NCBI GenBank assembly: GCA_033961575.1
Contig: CM066732.1
Span: 74,314,687 to 74,378,686, forward strand
Direction of reading: 5' to 3'
Length of the DNA stretch: 64,000 bases
Origin: Aselliscus stoliczkanus
Taxonomy: Eukaryota; Chordata; Mammalia; Chiroptera; Hipposideridae
Shown here: positions 25,561 to 36,894 of the stretch, in pieces
How positions within the stretch are numbered: the first letter of the stretch is position 1
Layout: each line of letters opens with the position of its first letter
The notes under the pieces: model-generated
Told to the model about the DNA's origin: nothing
Database searches by the model: none
What the model saw: only the letters and a program-made list of their open reading frames with translations
Translations under genes and position numbers: made by a program

Positions 25561-27861
25561 AAAAAATTTTTATTAGTTTCAGGTTTTTTATTAGTTTTTT
25601 TATTAGTTTTTATTAGTTTTTAATAAAAAATAAAATTTTTTTTATTAGTTTTATTATATACAAAACAATATAATAGTCAGACATTTACACACCTCACAAA
25701 GTGATAACTCCCTTCCCCCAATCTACTACCCCTCTGATATCGTATATATCAATAGCTTACAATTCCATTGATTTTATTCCCTATGCCCTATACTCCAAAT
25801 CCTGTGAATATATAAAATTATAATTGGGCCAGCTGAGTGGCGCATTGGTTAAGAGCTGGTTTTGGGATGCCAGCGGCCCCAGTTCGGATCCCACATATGA
25901 GGGCCAGTGACACTGCCCGCTACAGCTAAGATAGTGAACAACAGCTCCACCTGGAGCTGAGCTGTGAGCCCCCGGCGATGGTATAGGCTGAAGCCCTTGC
26001 TGCAGTGGGCTGCCATAGGCTACAGTGAGTGGCCCTCATCGAGCATGAGTGGCCGGCAGCCAGCGTGAGCTGCCAATAGCCACGGTGAGCGACATCCAGA
26101 GGCCGGCAACCGATCTGCCTCACCCGGGAAGAGCGCAATGACGATACCAACATGGGCCAGTGAAGCAACATCCTCCACAACTAAACTGAAGAACAAAAAG
26201 ACAGAAACTTGTCTGCTTCTCTTCCTCAATTCCCCAATGCTGTTTCCCTCCCCCAATTCCCCAATAAAATCTTAAAAAAAGAACAAAAAGACAGCAACTT
26301 GTCTGTTCCCCTTCCCCGATTCCCCAACGCTGTTCCCCTCCCCCAATCCCCCCATAAAATCTTAAAAAAAATAATTATAGTTGACATTCAGTATTATTCA
26401 GCTTTAGCTTCGGGTGTACACTGCAGTGGTCAGGCATCTACACTGTCCATGAAGTGGACTCCCTAATAAGACAAGAATCCATCAGGTACCCTACAAAATC
26501 TTCACAACATTATTAAGTATATTCCCCAAACTGTCTTTCATATCCCCGTGGCAATCTTGCGGTTACCAATTTGTGCTTTCTAATCCTTGTACCTTCTCCC
26601 TCATTCCCAACTCGCTCCCATCTAGCAACCCTCAGTTTTTCCTCTATACATCTGACACTGTTTCTGATTAGTTTGTTCGTTTAGTCAGTTCTTTAGGTTC
26701 CACATATGAGTGAGATCATATGGTATTTTTCTTTCTCCATCTGACATTTCATTTAACATAATGTTCTCTAGGTCCATCCATATCGTTTCAAATGGTACAA
26801 TTTCATTTTTCTGTATAGCTGAGTAATACTCCATTGTATAAATGTACCACAGTTTCTTAATCCAGTCATCTACTGATGGGCATTTTGGTTGTTTCTATGT
26901 CTTGGCTATTGTGAATAGCACTGCAATAAATATAGCGGTACATATAGTTTTTCGAATTAGCATGTTGTTTTTCTCTGCATAGATACCTAAGAATGGAATT
27001 GCTGGGTCATAAATTGGTTCCATTTCCAGTTTTTTGAGGTACCTCCATACTGATTTCCATAGTGGCTGCACCAATCTGCAATCCCACCAACAGTGCAGCA
27101 GGTTTCCCTTTTCCCTACAGCCTCATCAGCACTTGTTGTTTGCTGATTTATTGATGTTAGCCATTCTGACTGGAGTGAGATGGTATCTCATGGTGGTTTT
27201 TATTTGCACTTCTCTAATGATTAGTGAGGTTGAACATTTATTCATATGTCTGTTGGCCATCTGTATGTCCTCGTTAGCAAAATGTCTCTTCATGTCCTCT
27301 GCCCATTTTTTAATTGGGTTGTTTGTTTTTTTGGTGTTGTGTTATGTATAAATTTTGGATATTAGCCCCTTGTCAGATGTATCATTGACAAATTTCTCCC
27401 ATTCAGTAGGATGCCTTTTTGTTTTATTGATGGTTTCCTTGGCTGTGAAAAAACTTTTTAGTTTGATGTAATCTCATATGTTAATTTTTTTCTTTTACTT
27501 CCCTTGCCTGAGGGAATATATCAGTAAAAATATTGCTAAGGGTAATGTCTGCAAATTTACTTCCTATATTTTCTTCTAGGAGTTTTATGGTCTCAGATCT
27601 TACATCTAAGTCTTTAATCCATTTAGAATTTATTCTTGTATATGGTGTAAGGTCCGGTTTCATCTTTTTGCATGTGTCTGTCCAGATTTCCTAGCACCAT
27701 TTATTGAATAGACTGTCTTTACCCCAATGTAAATTCTTGCTTCCATTGTCATAGATTAAATGACCATATAAGTATGGATTTATTTCTGGGTTCTCTATTC
27801 TGTTCTATTGATCTATATGTCTGTTTTTATGCCAGAACCATGCTGTTTTGTTTACTATAAT
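25561..27861 (-). mobile_element. L1 copy 4, minus strand, nested in an older L1
   Basis: 3' UTR at the left (T-rich edge, ttcaggt and gtgtacactgcagtggtcag words), then ORF2 C-terminal to central region in reverse to 27861, truncated at its 5' end. Target duplication AGAATGGCT at 25550-25558 and 27862-27870. A long SINE sits at 25826-26370. ORF2 is continuous here, so this is not the internally deleted type. Confidence 0.87.
25826..26370 (+). mobile_element. Long composite SINE with dimeric 3' tail
   Basis: tRNA-like head (25826-25910), body with four or five GTGAGTGGCC/CAGCCAGC-type repeats (about 26010-26110), then a 90-nt tail unit that occurs twice in tandem (26191-26280 and 26281-26370). 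Each unit runs gaacaaaaag...ataaaatctt(A). It lies in L1 copy 4. Flanks (AAATTATAATTG versus ATAATTATAGTTG) look like a diverged target duplication. Confidence 0.88.
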
Positions 27862-28914
27862 AGAATGGCTGAAATTTTAAAGACTGAAAATACAAAGTGC
27901 AGACAAGAATGTGGTGCAACTAGAAATCTCATCCATTGCTGCGGTGAATACAAAATGGTATAGCCACTTTGAAAAACAGTTTGGTGATTTCCTATACAGT
28001 TAAAAATCTACTTACCATACAATCCAATGATCCCATTCCTGGACATTTTCCCATAGACACCTGCAGGCAAATGTTCATAGCAGCTTTATTCATAAATGCC
28101 ACAAACCAAATGCTCATCAACTGGTGAGTCATCCACAATGGAGTACTGCTAAGAAATAAAAAAGAATGGCTATTGATACATGCAACATAGATGACTTCCA
28201 AAAGCACTGTGCTAAATAAGACAGACAGAAAAGACCACATACTGTACAATTCCATTTATATGATATTCTAGAAAAGGCAATACTATGTAGTTGACAAAGG
28301 TTGAGGGGTCAGGGGAAGGGATGGACTGTGAAAGAGCAGGTGTAAAGCTTTTGAGGTTGATGGAAATATTCTGCATCTTGACCATGATGGTGGCTATATG
28401 ACTGTATACATTTATTAAAACTCATCCAACTCTACACTTAAAAAGGTAAATTTTAATGTATATAAATTATCCATCAATAAACCTAACTTAAAAAAAAAAC
28501 AATAAATTACAGGTTTCTGTTTATTGCTCAACTAAAATTTAGCCAAATTGGCAAGGCTTACAAACTAACCCCAGTTCCTTTCTCTTTCTTCAGTCCTCTG
28601 CTGGGAATCCAGAAAAAAATAAAAAATTTTTAAAGGTCTTTTCTGCTTCCTTCTTGTACTTCCATCTCCACCTCTGGTCTAAGCTCTAGTTTCCACTTCC
28701 TTCAAAGGTGAGAGAGAATGATGGTGGAGGTCTGCTCAGTCACTTAGCTAGGCAGACAATAAGCTGTTAAATGACTAAGAGGTCCCACCTACCCTCCTGT
28801 TCCTATCCCTATTGGAGAAATGAACCATTGGGCTTTTACTGGTACATGCCATTGTACCAGCTCAAACCCATAGAGAGATGACTCGAAGAGTAAAAGAGCA
28901 TCATCCCATAGAGT

Positions 28915-29165
28915 GGATAGATTGGCACAGAGAAAAGAATAGGGGCTTTGGAGAATTCCAGTCCTGGGTCTGTCATTTGTTAACGTTATTTTTGAGCAAA
29001 TACTTTAAACCTTCTCTGCCTTGGTTTTCTGTTCTGTAAAATAGAGAAATAATACCTGCCTTAAGAGATGGCCAGAAAAATTAATTGAGACATATATTAA
29101 TTTGTCAAGAGTCTTGCACATAGAATTGCTGAACCAATAGTTGGCATTGTAGTCATCAACATCAT
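28915..29165 (-). mobile_element. MIR relic
   Basis: ggctttggagaattccagtc, tgagcaaatactttaaacct, tctgccttggttttctgttc and gtaaaatagagaaataatac, then cttgcacatagaattgctg, are MIR in reverse. Confidence 0.7.
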
Positions 29166-30364
29166 CATCATTCATTCTTTAATTAGGCTCTATAAAGAGT
29201 ACTCTAGGAAGTCAAATTAGGCAAGGAAGAGGTGGAACTGAAACTGAGATAGCTATTTCATTTTATTTATAACTGAACCTTATTCTATGAAGAATTTTAG
29301 GCAAGTTATAAAATATGTACAAATGAAAGGATAAAAATAAATAATTGAAGGAGCCTATAGCAAGAAAATGGGCAGAAAAATAATAATATTAATACCAAGA
29401 AATGCATATCTGAAGGTCTTGATAGTTGCTAAGGGTGAGTCACAAATTTGGCTTTGAAATTTTTTGACAATTCAATGTAAAGAGATTCAAGATTCATACT
29501 TTCCACTAGGTACCAACAAGCTAGATCATGAAGAGAAGTCCGTATTTTCATTACACCCAAGAGACCTTATACAGAGGAAGCGCAGTCATAAAGTGGATGG
29601 CTTTTCAACCACAGCCCCACTAATTCAAAAGTGAGTCTCTCATAAAATCCTTCAGTGTAGGCCCAAAGCACAGATCCACACTACTACAAAAAGCATGAGA
29701 CTCTCATGGTCTGGTATAATCCTAAGGAAAAAATTAAAAATATCTAGAGGAATGTCTGCCTGTCTTTTCAAGACAGCCCCTATCAATACTTTTTGAAACT
29801 TGTGATCAAGTGTTGGAGAACAGAGAGCTCAAAACTGTAATTTCTGGCAAGAATCTGAAGAGTGAATATTTTGAATTGTTAATTAAAGGAAAAGACAGTC
29901 ACTGGCTAAGAGTAGAGTTAAGGTCATTGGAAAATTAAGGAATCTAACCAGACAAACTCTGGGCAGTCAAAAACACCACTAAGAAACAGTCCCGAGGCCT
30001 GCTCTGAAACACTGAGGAATAGGCAACCGAGACCTAAAATCCTAAGCTATAGCATAAGGTTGTAATGATTTTAGCCTGCAAAATTTTCAAAGCAGATGTT
30101 AGCAATTACTCATCATGGGTACTGAAAAAAAATCTCAATAAAATACCCATAGAATTTCTGATTTTAAGCAGTGTAGGTTCTGGTCAAATACTTCAAGATG
30201 AATTAGTTGCAAATCATAGTATGAGATAGTGAAATGATTTGACCAATGGTAGGGAATTGTTGTCTATAAGCCACAGGAAACATGGAGCACATCTGCCATG
30301 GATCATTCATTTGATGTAGAAAGGTTGGTCTTTCTTTCTGGTAACATTTAAATAGCAAGGTCAA
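29166..30364. other. Intergenic, unrecognised
   Basis: AT-rich single-copy-looking sequence; no supported feature. Confidence 0.45.
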
Positions 30365-30545
30365 AGTAAGTATACCTATATATATTTAACTGAGATAAAA
30401 TTCACATAACATAAAATGAACCATAAGCCATTTAAAGTGTACAATTTGGTGGGAGTTAATACATTCATGATATTGTGCAACCATCACCTCTATCGAGTTA
30501 CAACAATTTTCTTCACCCCAAAAGTAAACCAAATACATTTTTTGA
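30365..30545 (-). mobile_element. Ancient L1 3'-end fragment
   Basis: Matches remembered L1M 3'-end words in reverse: gagataaaattcacataaca, taaagtgtacaatttggtgg, gtgcaaccatcacctctatc and caccccaaaagtaaacc. Probably one side of the older L1 that L1 copy 3 entered. Confidence 0.6.
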
Positions 30546-32036
30546 CCCCTTTCAGCCTGTATGTCTTTTGACCTGAAGTAAGTCTCTTGTAGGCAGCATA
30601 TGTAAAGGTCTTGTTTTCTTCTCCATTCAGCACCCTATCTTTTGATTGAAACATTTAATCCATTTGCAATGAAAGTAATTGTTGATAGGTATGTAGTTAT
30701 TGCCATTTTATTATTCATATTTTGTATTTTTCTTTTCGTCTTAAAGGAGTCCCACTAAGATCCCTTGTAATACTGGTATGGTTTGGTGGTGATGAACTCC
30801 TTTAGCTTTTTCTTGTCTGGGAAGCTCTTTATCTGTCCTTTGACTTCAAATGATAGCTTTGCTGGTTAGAGTAATCTTGGTTGTAGGTCCTTGCTTTTTA
30901 TCACTCTATTTCCTGCCAATCCCTTCTGGCCTACAAAGTTTTTGTTGAGAAATCAGCTTATAGTCTTATGGGAGCTCCCTTGTAGGTAACTGCTTTTCAG
31001 ATTCTCTGTTCATCTTTAACCTTTGGCATATTAATTATGATGTGTCTTGGTGTTAGCCTTTTTGGGTTCATCTTGTTTGGGACTCAGTGCACCTTCTGGG
31101 CTTGTATATCTATTTCCTTCACCAGATTAGGGAAGTTTTCCATCATAATTTCTTTTAATAAGTTTTCTACTCCTTTCTCTCTCTCTCTTCTCCTTCTGGG
31201 ACCCCTGTAATGCAAATTTTATGATTGATGTTATCCCAGAGGCCCCTTAAACTCTCCTCACTTTTTTGGATTCTTTTTTCTGTTCTGATTATGTGTTTTC
31301 TGCTCCTTTTTCTTCCAAATCACTGATTCAGTCCTCTGCTTCATCTAATCTACTGTTGATTCCCTGTAATGTATTCTTCATTTCCATTATTGTATTCTTT
31401 ATTTCTGACTGATTCTTTTTTATGTTTTCTATCTCCATTTTTTTTTATATGAAAACTTTTTTTTTAAAAGATTTTATTGGGGAATGGGGGAGGGGAACAG
31501 CATTGGGGAATCGGGGAAGGGGAACAGACAAGTTGCTGTCTTTTTTTTTGTTCTTCAGTCTAGTTGTGGAGGACGTTGCTTCACTGGCCCATGTTGGTAT
31601 CAATATTACGCTCTTCCTGGATGAGGCAGATCGGTCGCCAGCCTCTGGATGTCGCTCACCGCGGCTATTGGCAGCTCACGGCTGGCTGCCAATGGCAGCC
31701 CACTGCAGCAGGGGCTGCAAGCTACACCGTCGCCAGGGCTCGCAGCCCAGCTCCAGACGGAGCTGTTGTTAGCTGTAGAGGGCAGTGTCACTGGCCCTCA
31801 TATGTGGGATCCAAACCGGGGCCGCTGGCGTCCCAAAACCAGCTCTTAACCAATGCGCCACTCAGCCGGCCCACCTCCTACCAGTCTTGAGGTGGCTGTT
31901 TCTGTATGTCTGTGTGGACCTCAGTTGAGCAAGATTCCAAGCAATTCTCAATGATGGTTGTTTTGTACTTTAGTTGTAATTTTGATGTCGTCATGAAGAA
32001 GGTAAGCACAGCATTTACCTACTCCTGCATCCTAAC
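30546..32036 (-). mobile_element. L1 copy 3, minus strand, truncated at the 3' end
   Basis: Endonuclease-start region (30555-30720), spacer, ORF1 (about 30800-31457), then a long SINE, then about 160 bp of 5' UTR (31873-32036, cagtcttgaggtggctgttt). Same family as copies 1 and 2. The ORF1 N-terminus and most of the 5' UTR are deleted. Confidence 0.8.
31458..31872 (-). mobile_element. Long composite SINE in L1 copy 3
   Basis: Minus-strand copy. The tail is at the left (ttttaaaagattttattggg) and the head at the right (gcgccactcagccggccc on +). No clear target duplication. The flanking L1 sequence jumps from ORF1 to the 5' UTR across it, so a deletion accompanied or followed insertion. Confidence 0.85.
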
Positions 32037-32039
32037 CAG

Positions 32040-32390
32040 AACTCCATCTTTTCACTCTTGATAGTGTCCTTTGATGCACAAATACAAATTTTGACAACAT
32101 AAAATTTATCTATTGTTATTTTTTTGCTTGTGCTTTGGTGTCATATCTAAAAAAAAAACCATTGCTAAATCCAAGGTCATGAAGAGTTACCCTTACATTT
32201 TCTTCTAGGAATTCTATAGTTTTAGCTCTTATACTTAGATCTGTGATTCACTTCGAGTTAATTGTTGTATATGGTGTGAGGTAAGGGTCCAACATCATTC
32301 TTTTTTGCGTGGATATTCAGTTATCCTACCACCATTTGTTGAAGAGAATGGACCATCTCTTTTTGAGGATGTAACAGGACAAGATTTTCA
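32040..32390 (-). mobile_element. Older L1 ORF2 fragment
   Basis: Reverse ORF2 words: aaccattgctaaatccaagg, acattttcttctaggaattc, gttaattgttgtatatggtg and taccaccatttgttgaagag. Likely the host L1 flanking copy 3. Confidence 0.7.
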
Positions 32391-32609
32391 GTATGGTTGA
32401 ACGTGTTCCTTCACCAAACGTTCCCACCTTTTCTCATTTCATGATGTCCTCAGTACCTCAATAATTCCATCATAGGAAAGTCTAGAATGGTAGGACACTT
32501 AAGAATGCTGAGAACTCTCAAAAATGCAATTTTTTATTCTGGTGTGGAAGGATAAAGGGAAGTTCACAGAGAAACCCTACTGAGTTCAGGCTTAAAAACA
32601 CCCTGTACC

Positions 32610-33040
32610 AACAGTCTTTGCCAGGAGTTGCCGTGGTTTCCTGCTTCAACAGTGCTTGGACGCAACCCGGCACTCATTCCTCCATCCCGCCGGCTTCTCA
32701 GCTCTACCCTTCGTCACCGCCCCACAGCACCCTCAGATCACCCTAAGGTTCCTGCCACTGCTCCAGGGCTCAGAGCTGCCACCGCCTCTTCTTAGCCACC
32801 CACCATGACGACCACGTCCATCTCGCAGGTGCACCAGAACTGCCACCAGGACTTGGAGGCCACCATCAACCGCCAGATCAACCTGGAGTTGTATGCCTCC
32901 TACGTCTACCTATCACCAAAGCAGTACATGCTTGGTGGGGTTACCTTTACCTTTCTATAAGTTGTGCCAAATCATCACTTATGTTCTTTCATTTGTATCA
33001 TTTCTTCAAATAAAGTAATTTGTTACAAAACTAACAAACA
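32610..33040 (+). pseudogene. FTH1 (ferritin heavy chain) processed pseudogene, internally deleted
   Basis: An intronless copy of ferritin heavy-chain mRNA. The 5' UTR includes the iron-responsive element, with loop CAGTGC at 32650-32655. The ATG is at 32805 and about 36 codons follow (TTTSISQV..., [16 protein letters not shown]). The frame then jumps straight into the 3' UTR (tcaccaaagcagtacatg), losing roughly 490 nt that encode the ferroxidase centre and most of the four-helix bundle. AATAAA is at 33009, then an A-rich tail. Target duplications AAAACACCCTGTACC flank it (32595-32609 and 33041-33055), proving L1-type retroposition. It cannot encode ferritin. Confidence 0.92.
32636..32666 (+). 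other. Relic iron-responsive element in the FTH1 pseudogene
   Basis: TTCAA-CAGTGC-TTGGA forms the five-pair upper stem with the CAGUGN loop, and the unpaired C is at 32644. The 3' lower stem reads cgcaac, where I remember cggaac in the functional gene, which would weaken it. Inherited from the parent mRNA; no function is expected. Confidence 0.75.
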
Positions 33041-33055
33041 AAAACACCCTGTACC

Positions 33056-33459
33056 GGGCCGGCCGAGTGGCGCATTGGTTAAGAGCTGGTTTTGGGACGC
33101 CAGCGGCCCGGGTTCGGATCCCACATATGAGGGCCAGTGACACTGCTCTCTACAGCTAACAACAGCTCCACCTGGAGCTGGGCTGTGAGCCCCGGCAACG
33201 GTGTAGGCTGCAGCCCCTGCTGCAGTGGGCTGCCATAGGCTACAGTGAGTGGCCCCCAGCCAGCGTGAGCTGCCAATAGCCACAGTGAGCGACCATCCAG
33301 AGGCCGGTGACCCATCTGCCTCACCCGGGAAGAGCGCAATGACGATACCAACATGGGCCCAGTGAAGCAATGTCCTCCACAACTAGACTGAAGAACAAAA
33401 AAACAAACAAACAAACAAAAAAACCCAGCAACTTGTAAAACAACAACAACAACAACAAC
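33056..33459 (+). mobile_element. Long composite SINE next to the FTH1 pseudogene
   Basis: Head GGGCCGGCCGAGTGGCGCAT, body repeats, then a truncated tail ending in cagcaacttgt plus (AAAC)n and (AAC)n. Target duplication AACACCCTGTACC at 33043-33055 and 33460-33472; the left copy doubles as the right target duplication of the pseudogene. Confidence 0.9.
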
Positions 33460-33829
33460 AACACCCTGTACCAATGATGGAAAGTGTGTATGTGTGGCGG
33501 GGGAAACATAATATTATGTACAAAGTTAAAAAGGTGGCACAGATAAGTAATGGCAGGGCTGGGAAATTTTATGTCCCAAGTGAGGCAAGTACCAAAAGTA
33601 CTAAAGACAGCTAAAAGGGAGATTTATTTTTAAAGAAATTATTTTTAGAGCAAGAAAGATCACAGCAGGAGTAGGCCAGGTATTTAAGCTGTTGTTGTAA
33701 TGTTTATTGAGACCAGAGAGAATTATGAACCTTTGATTACTTCTGTCTCTCTTGTTGAGGAGAATGATGTTCAGACTGGAAAGACTGAATTTATAGTAGC
33801 ATGAAGGCATGTTCCTGTCAGGAGAGCTT

Positions 33830-34240
33830 GGATGTGCTGCGGTAACAAACAAACTCCAAAAAATCAGTTGCTTAAGCCACAAAGGTTTAATTCTACTCAT
33901 GTAAAGTTCTTCACAGGTCCCTTTAGTTCTCCAGGTGTTTGTCCTCTGTATGTGGGCTCAACATTCCAGGATACTTCAGACTTATCACATTGTAACTTTG
34001 ACATGTGCTTCCATGCACATATCATGAAGGTCATAGAGGATCTCACACAACTCTTAAATGTTTCCACACAGAAATGATAGTGTTCACTTTTTCTCACATT
34101 TCATTGGCCAAAACAAGTCTCAGGGTCACTTGCTTTGAGGGAGTGGGAAGGGGCAATCCTCCTGAGTGTGGAAGAAGAGGGGCTTGGAAATATCAGCAAG
34201 CAGCAGTAATGCCCACCCTAAGGTATCTATCTCTACCTCC
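33830..34240. mobile_element. Unclassified interspersed-repeat-like segment
   Basis: Opens with gctgcggtaacaaacaaact and closes with tttcattggccaaaacaagt, caatcctcctgagtgtgg and gaaatatcagcaagcagcag, a layout seen in several mammalian LTR and hAT repeats. I cannot place it. Confidence 0.35.
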
Positions 34241-35969
34241 TTTCTCCATTCTGCTACAAACGAACATTTCCTGACACTTGGAACAAGTTTTTAAGTAATG
34301 TACAGTGAAGAGGTACAGTAACAGAGAGTTTTCACTTGACCCTTTACTTCTGAGTGGACAGAATCTATCCTGGAGCCTTTATGGTTTGATTACTCCTCCA
34401 CTTGGTCCTCCCCAGTCATCACGGTCCCCGTCAGGGCAAAGGAAGAGGGCAGGACTCTGGGGGGAGGGCAGATTCTGAGACCTTAAAAGTAGAACACAGC
34501 CAGCAGCAGAGAGCAGGTTTCTGCAAGCAGACTAGGTTATTTCCTACTCTTTTCACTGAGGATTTAAGGGTGCTGCACCTTGGCTAAACAATGGGAATTG
34601 CTACTTTGCTAGGTTGTCCCAGTAGCTCTTTTAGAGGTAAGAAGAAAAACCAAATTTATAGGCAGTCCCTTTAGAGTTATAACACTAATAATCCCTTAAG
34701 ATTAACCCCAGGAAGATCGTTTTATGACCATGAACAGTGAAGACCATTTGCAGCTCTGCAAATTGCTCTCGATGCTTCCTCCACTTCGCGATACACTCAT
34801 GCCTAAAAAGCTTTGTGTAGTCCCCACAGTACCTGACTTCACACCCTGCGGGGGGCCTAGACACTGGAGTTGATTAGACTTTGAATGAGGTTGTAGGTAA
34901 GAAAGGAGGGGTCTTGGGTCTCCTCTTCAGCAGTAACCCTGAAAGGGCCATAACCTCTGGGTGTCCTAACACTGGACTCAAGGAGCATTTGAGTTTAGAA
35001 TAGGTCACTGTCAGCACTTTAATTTCTGGCATAAATTTTGAAATTTGTCACTGCTGTTTCATCAACAGCAGGAGTCCCTGCTGTTTACAGTTGGTAAAAA
35101 TCTCAACTGAACTGGAATGCTCTTGCTTGCCTTAAATAGAGATTTTGTTGATATTATTAACAAAATAATAAGGGAAAGCCAACTGACAAAAGGTACTGAT
35201 TGCACTTTTCTCTAAGCCATCCCCAGTGTACAGCCCACCAACTAGCAGATCAGACAGACCAAAGTTTGGCTATAGTTCTGAGAAAATTTAGAACTGAATT
35301 ATAATTACACAACAAGGCTGGAAGTGTGGCTCCTCTCCTGACTCAGCTGGTAAACTTCCACTCAGCAGTCCTGTGTTTCTTTGGCAGTTCTGTACAGAGT
35401 TTTATGTTGTTGGTGTAGTGGAGGTTTGGGGGCACACATCCCTTGGAAGTGGCCCAAGAAAATGGCCTGGTATTATTTTTATAAGCACTGGCTCCAGAAA
35501 TTAGAACAGATAATCCTCCCTGGTGACACTGTACCACTTACCGAGAGGGACACACTTATGGAGTGGGGAGAATCCATTAGAAAAATTGGCCCCTTTTTCC
35601 AAATAAAGGATGTGGGCTTAGCTTCCAACAACCAGAAGGCCTAAACAGGAAGAATTGGGAGAGAACTCTGGAATAAATGGTTGACTTGAACTAAATTGTA
35701 TCAGAAGATATATATGAAACAAGAATGAAAAGAATGAATAATATATTGCAGAAAAATGTGTGTGGGACAGCCTGGCTCAGACAGGCTCTAGGTCTGCATG
35801 TATTAGATTCATGCAGATTTCAGGGAGAGCTCTAGGTGGCAGCAAAGATATGGTTTCCTTGATTAAGAAAGTCACTTAAAAATGCAGGGTACCAACATTT
35901 TCTTTTCTCATATGATGCTTTTTTTTTTTTTTGATGTCTGGGTTAAACTAGAGTCCAGATTATTATAGA

Positions 35970-36115
35970 AATACAGAATTTTAGGGTTTAGGAAGCTTGT
36001 GGTGTTGTCAAATTAGTTAAATCCTCCCATTTTACATGAGAGGAATTGTCCCTGAGGGGTGAAGTGATTTTCCTAAGGTCAACTAGTTAGATAGTGGCAG
36101 TTAAGTCTGCACCCC
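35970..36115 (+). mobile_element. MIR-like relic
   Basis: cctcccattttacatgagag, gtgaagtgattttcctaagg and tcaactagttagatagtggc have MIR core order. Confidence 0.55.
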
Positions 36116-36127
36116 ACCCCCTCACAT

Positions 36128-36159
<32 letters not shown>

Positions 36160-36160
36160 G
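36128..36160. repeat. (CT)n microsatellite
   Basis: CT run with one TTT interruption after a MIR-like relic. Confidence 0.85.
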
Positions 36161-36894
36161 GTCCTAGACATATTTTTTTTCCATCCTGAAATTATTTGGT
36201 CATTATGGAAGCTTGATTTCAAACCCATATTCATGTCCTATGGAAAAAAGGACTGATTGGCATTCCTCAGTCTGAAGCTGGTGGTTTTTAAGTGCTGTAA
36301 TTAAACTTGGAAAGAGCGATTTCTCTAAAGAGCCAGATCTAAATTTCCTCTGCCAATACTTCCAGGCTTTGGACTCTAGGTGGCAACATAGGACCTTTGT
36401 TTTGCTTTCTAGGAGCATCTGCAATCGCGACACTTTCTGGAAGAACTCTGATTATTTCGGTTCTTCTTGACCCTCGTGAATTAATAGCATTTTCTCTTAG
36501 TTAAGCTAATGATCACGGGCTGGATGCTCACTTCTTAGATGCTATTATTCTTTTCACTGTAATCCTCTGACAATGGCTGTTATCCAACATACTCTGTTAA
36601 GTCATATGTTTGGCAGTCATAAAACTTAGAGGGGAAAACATTTTTATTGATTTTTAAACTTCATAGGATTTATGTGGCTGCTGCTCCTCCTCCTCCCTGA
36701 GTCACCCCTGCCTCCTACCCACTCTCCCCAGCCCAGTGACACTACAATTCTAGCTACCCACCTCCCCTCCATGGAATCCGTTTTCAATGGGCATAAAGGA
36801 CCATGCTGAAAGAAAAAAGAATTCAGAGGATGGTCTGGTAAGTTGGGAAGGGAGAGAGTGGCACTTCAAGCATTTGTTTCCCGGATTCGTAAGA

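Larger units (their letters stand above)
23555..28495 (+). mobile_element. Older L1, plus strand, split by a younger insertion
   Basis: Sense-strand ORF2 reverse-transcriptase region onward (attctatgaggccagcatta at 23620; acaaggcagggatgtcttct at 24045) up to 25560. It resumes at 27871 with agactgaaaatacaaagtgc through gatgacttccaaaagcactg and ends near 28495 in an A-rich tail after atccatcaataaacctaact. Many stops; dead. A GT repeat (24764-24802) lies inside. It continues on both sides of the element at 25561-27861. Confidence 0.85.

Noticed and set aside
32805..32940. Ferritin-like coding start as a gene
   Set aside because: Intronless, flanked by target duplications, and lacks most of the coding sequence; a processed pseudogene.
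33394..33462. Short repeated units that could suggest an array
   Set aside because: Simple (AAAC)n and (AAC)n tails of a SINE; no spacer/repeat alternation. No CRISPR array anywhere in the window.
35381..35644. 87-codon frame (WYYFYKHWLQK...) and its antisense frame
   Set aside because: No recognised domain or family, no gene structure around it, and length is within chance for the window.
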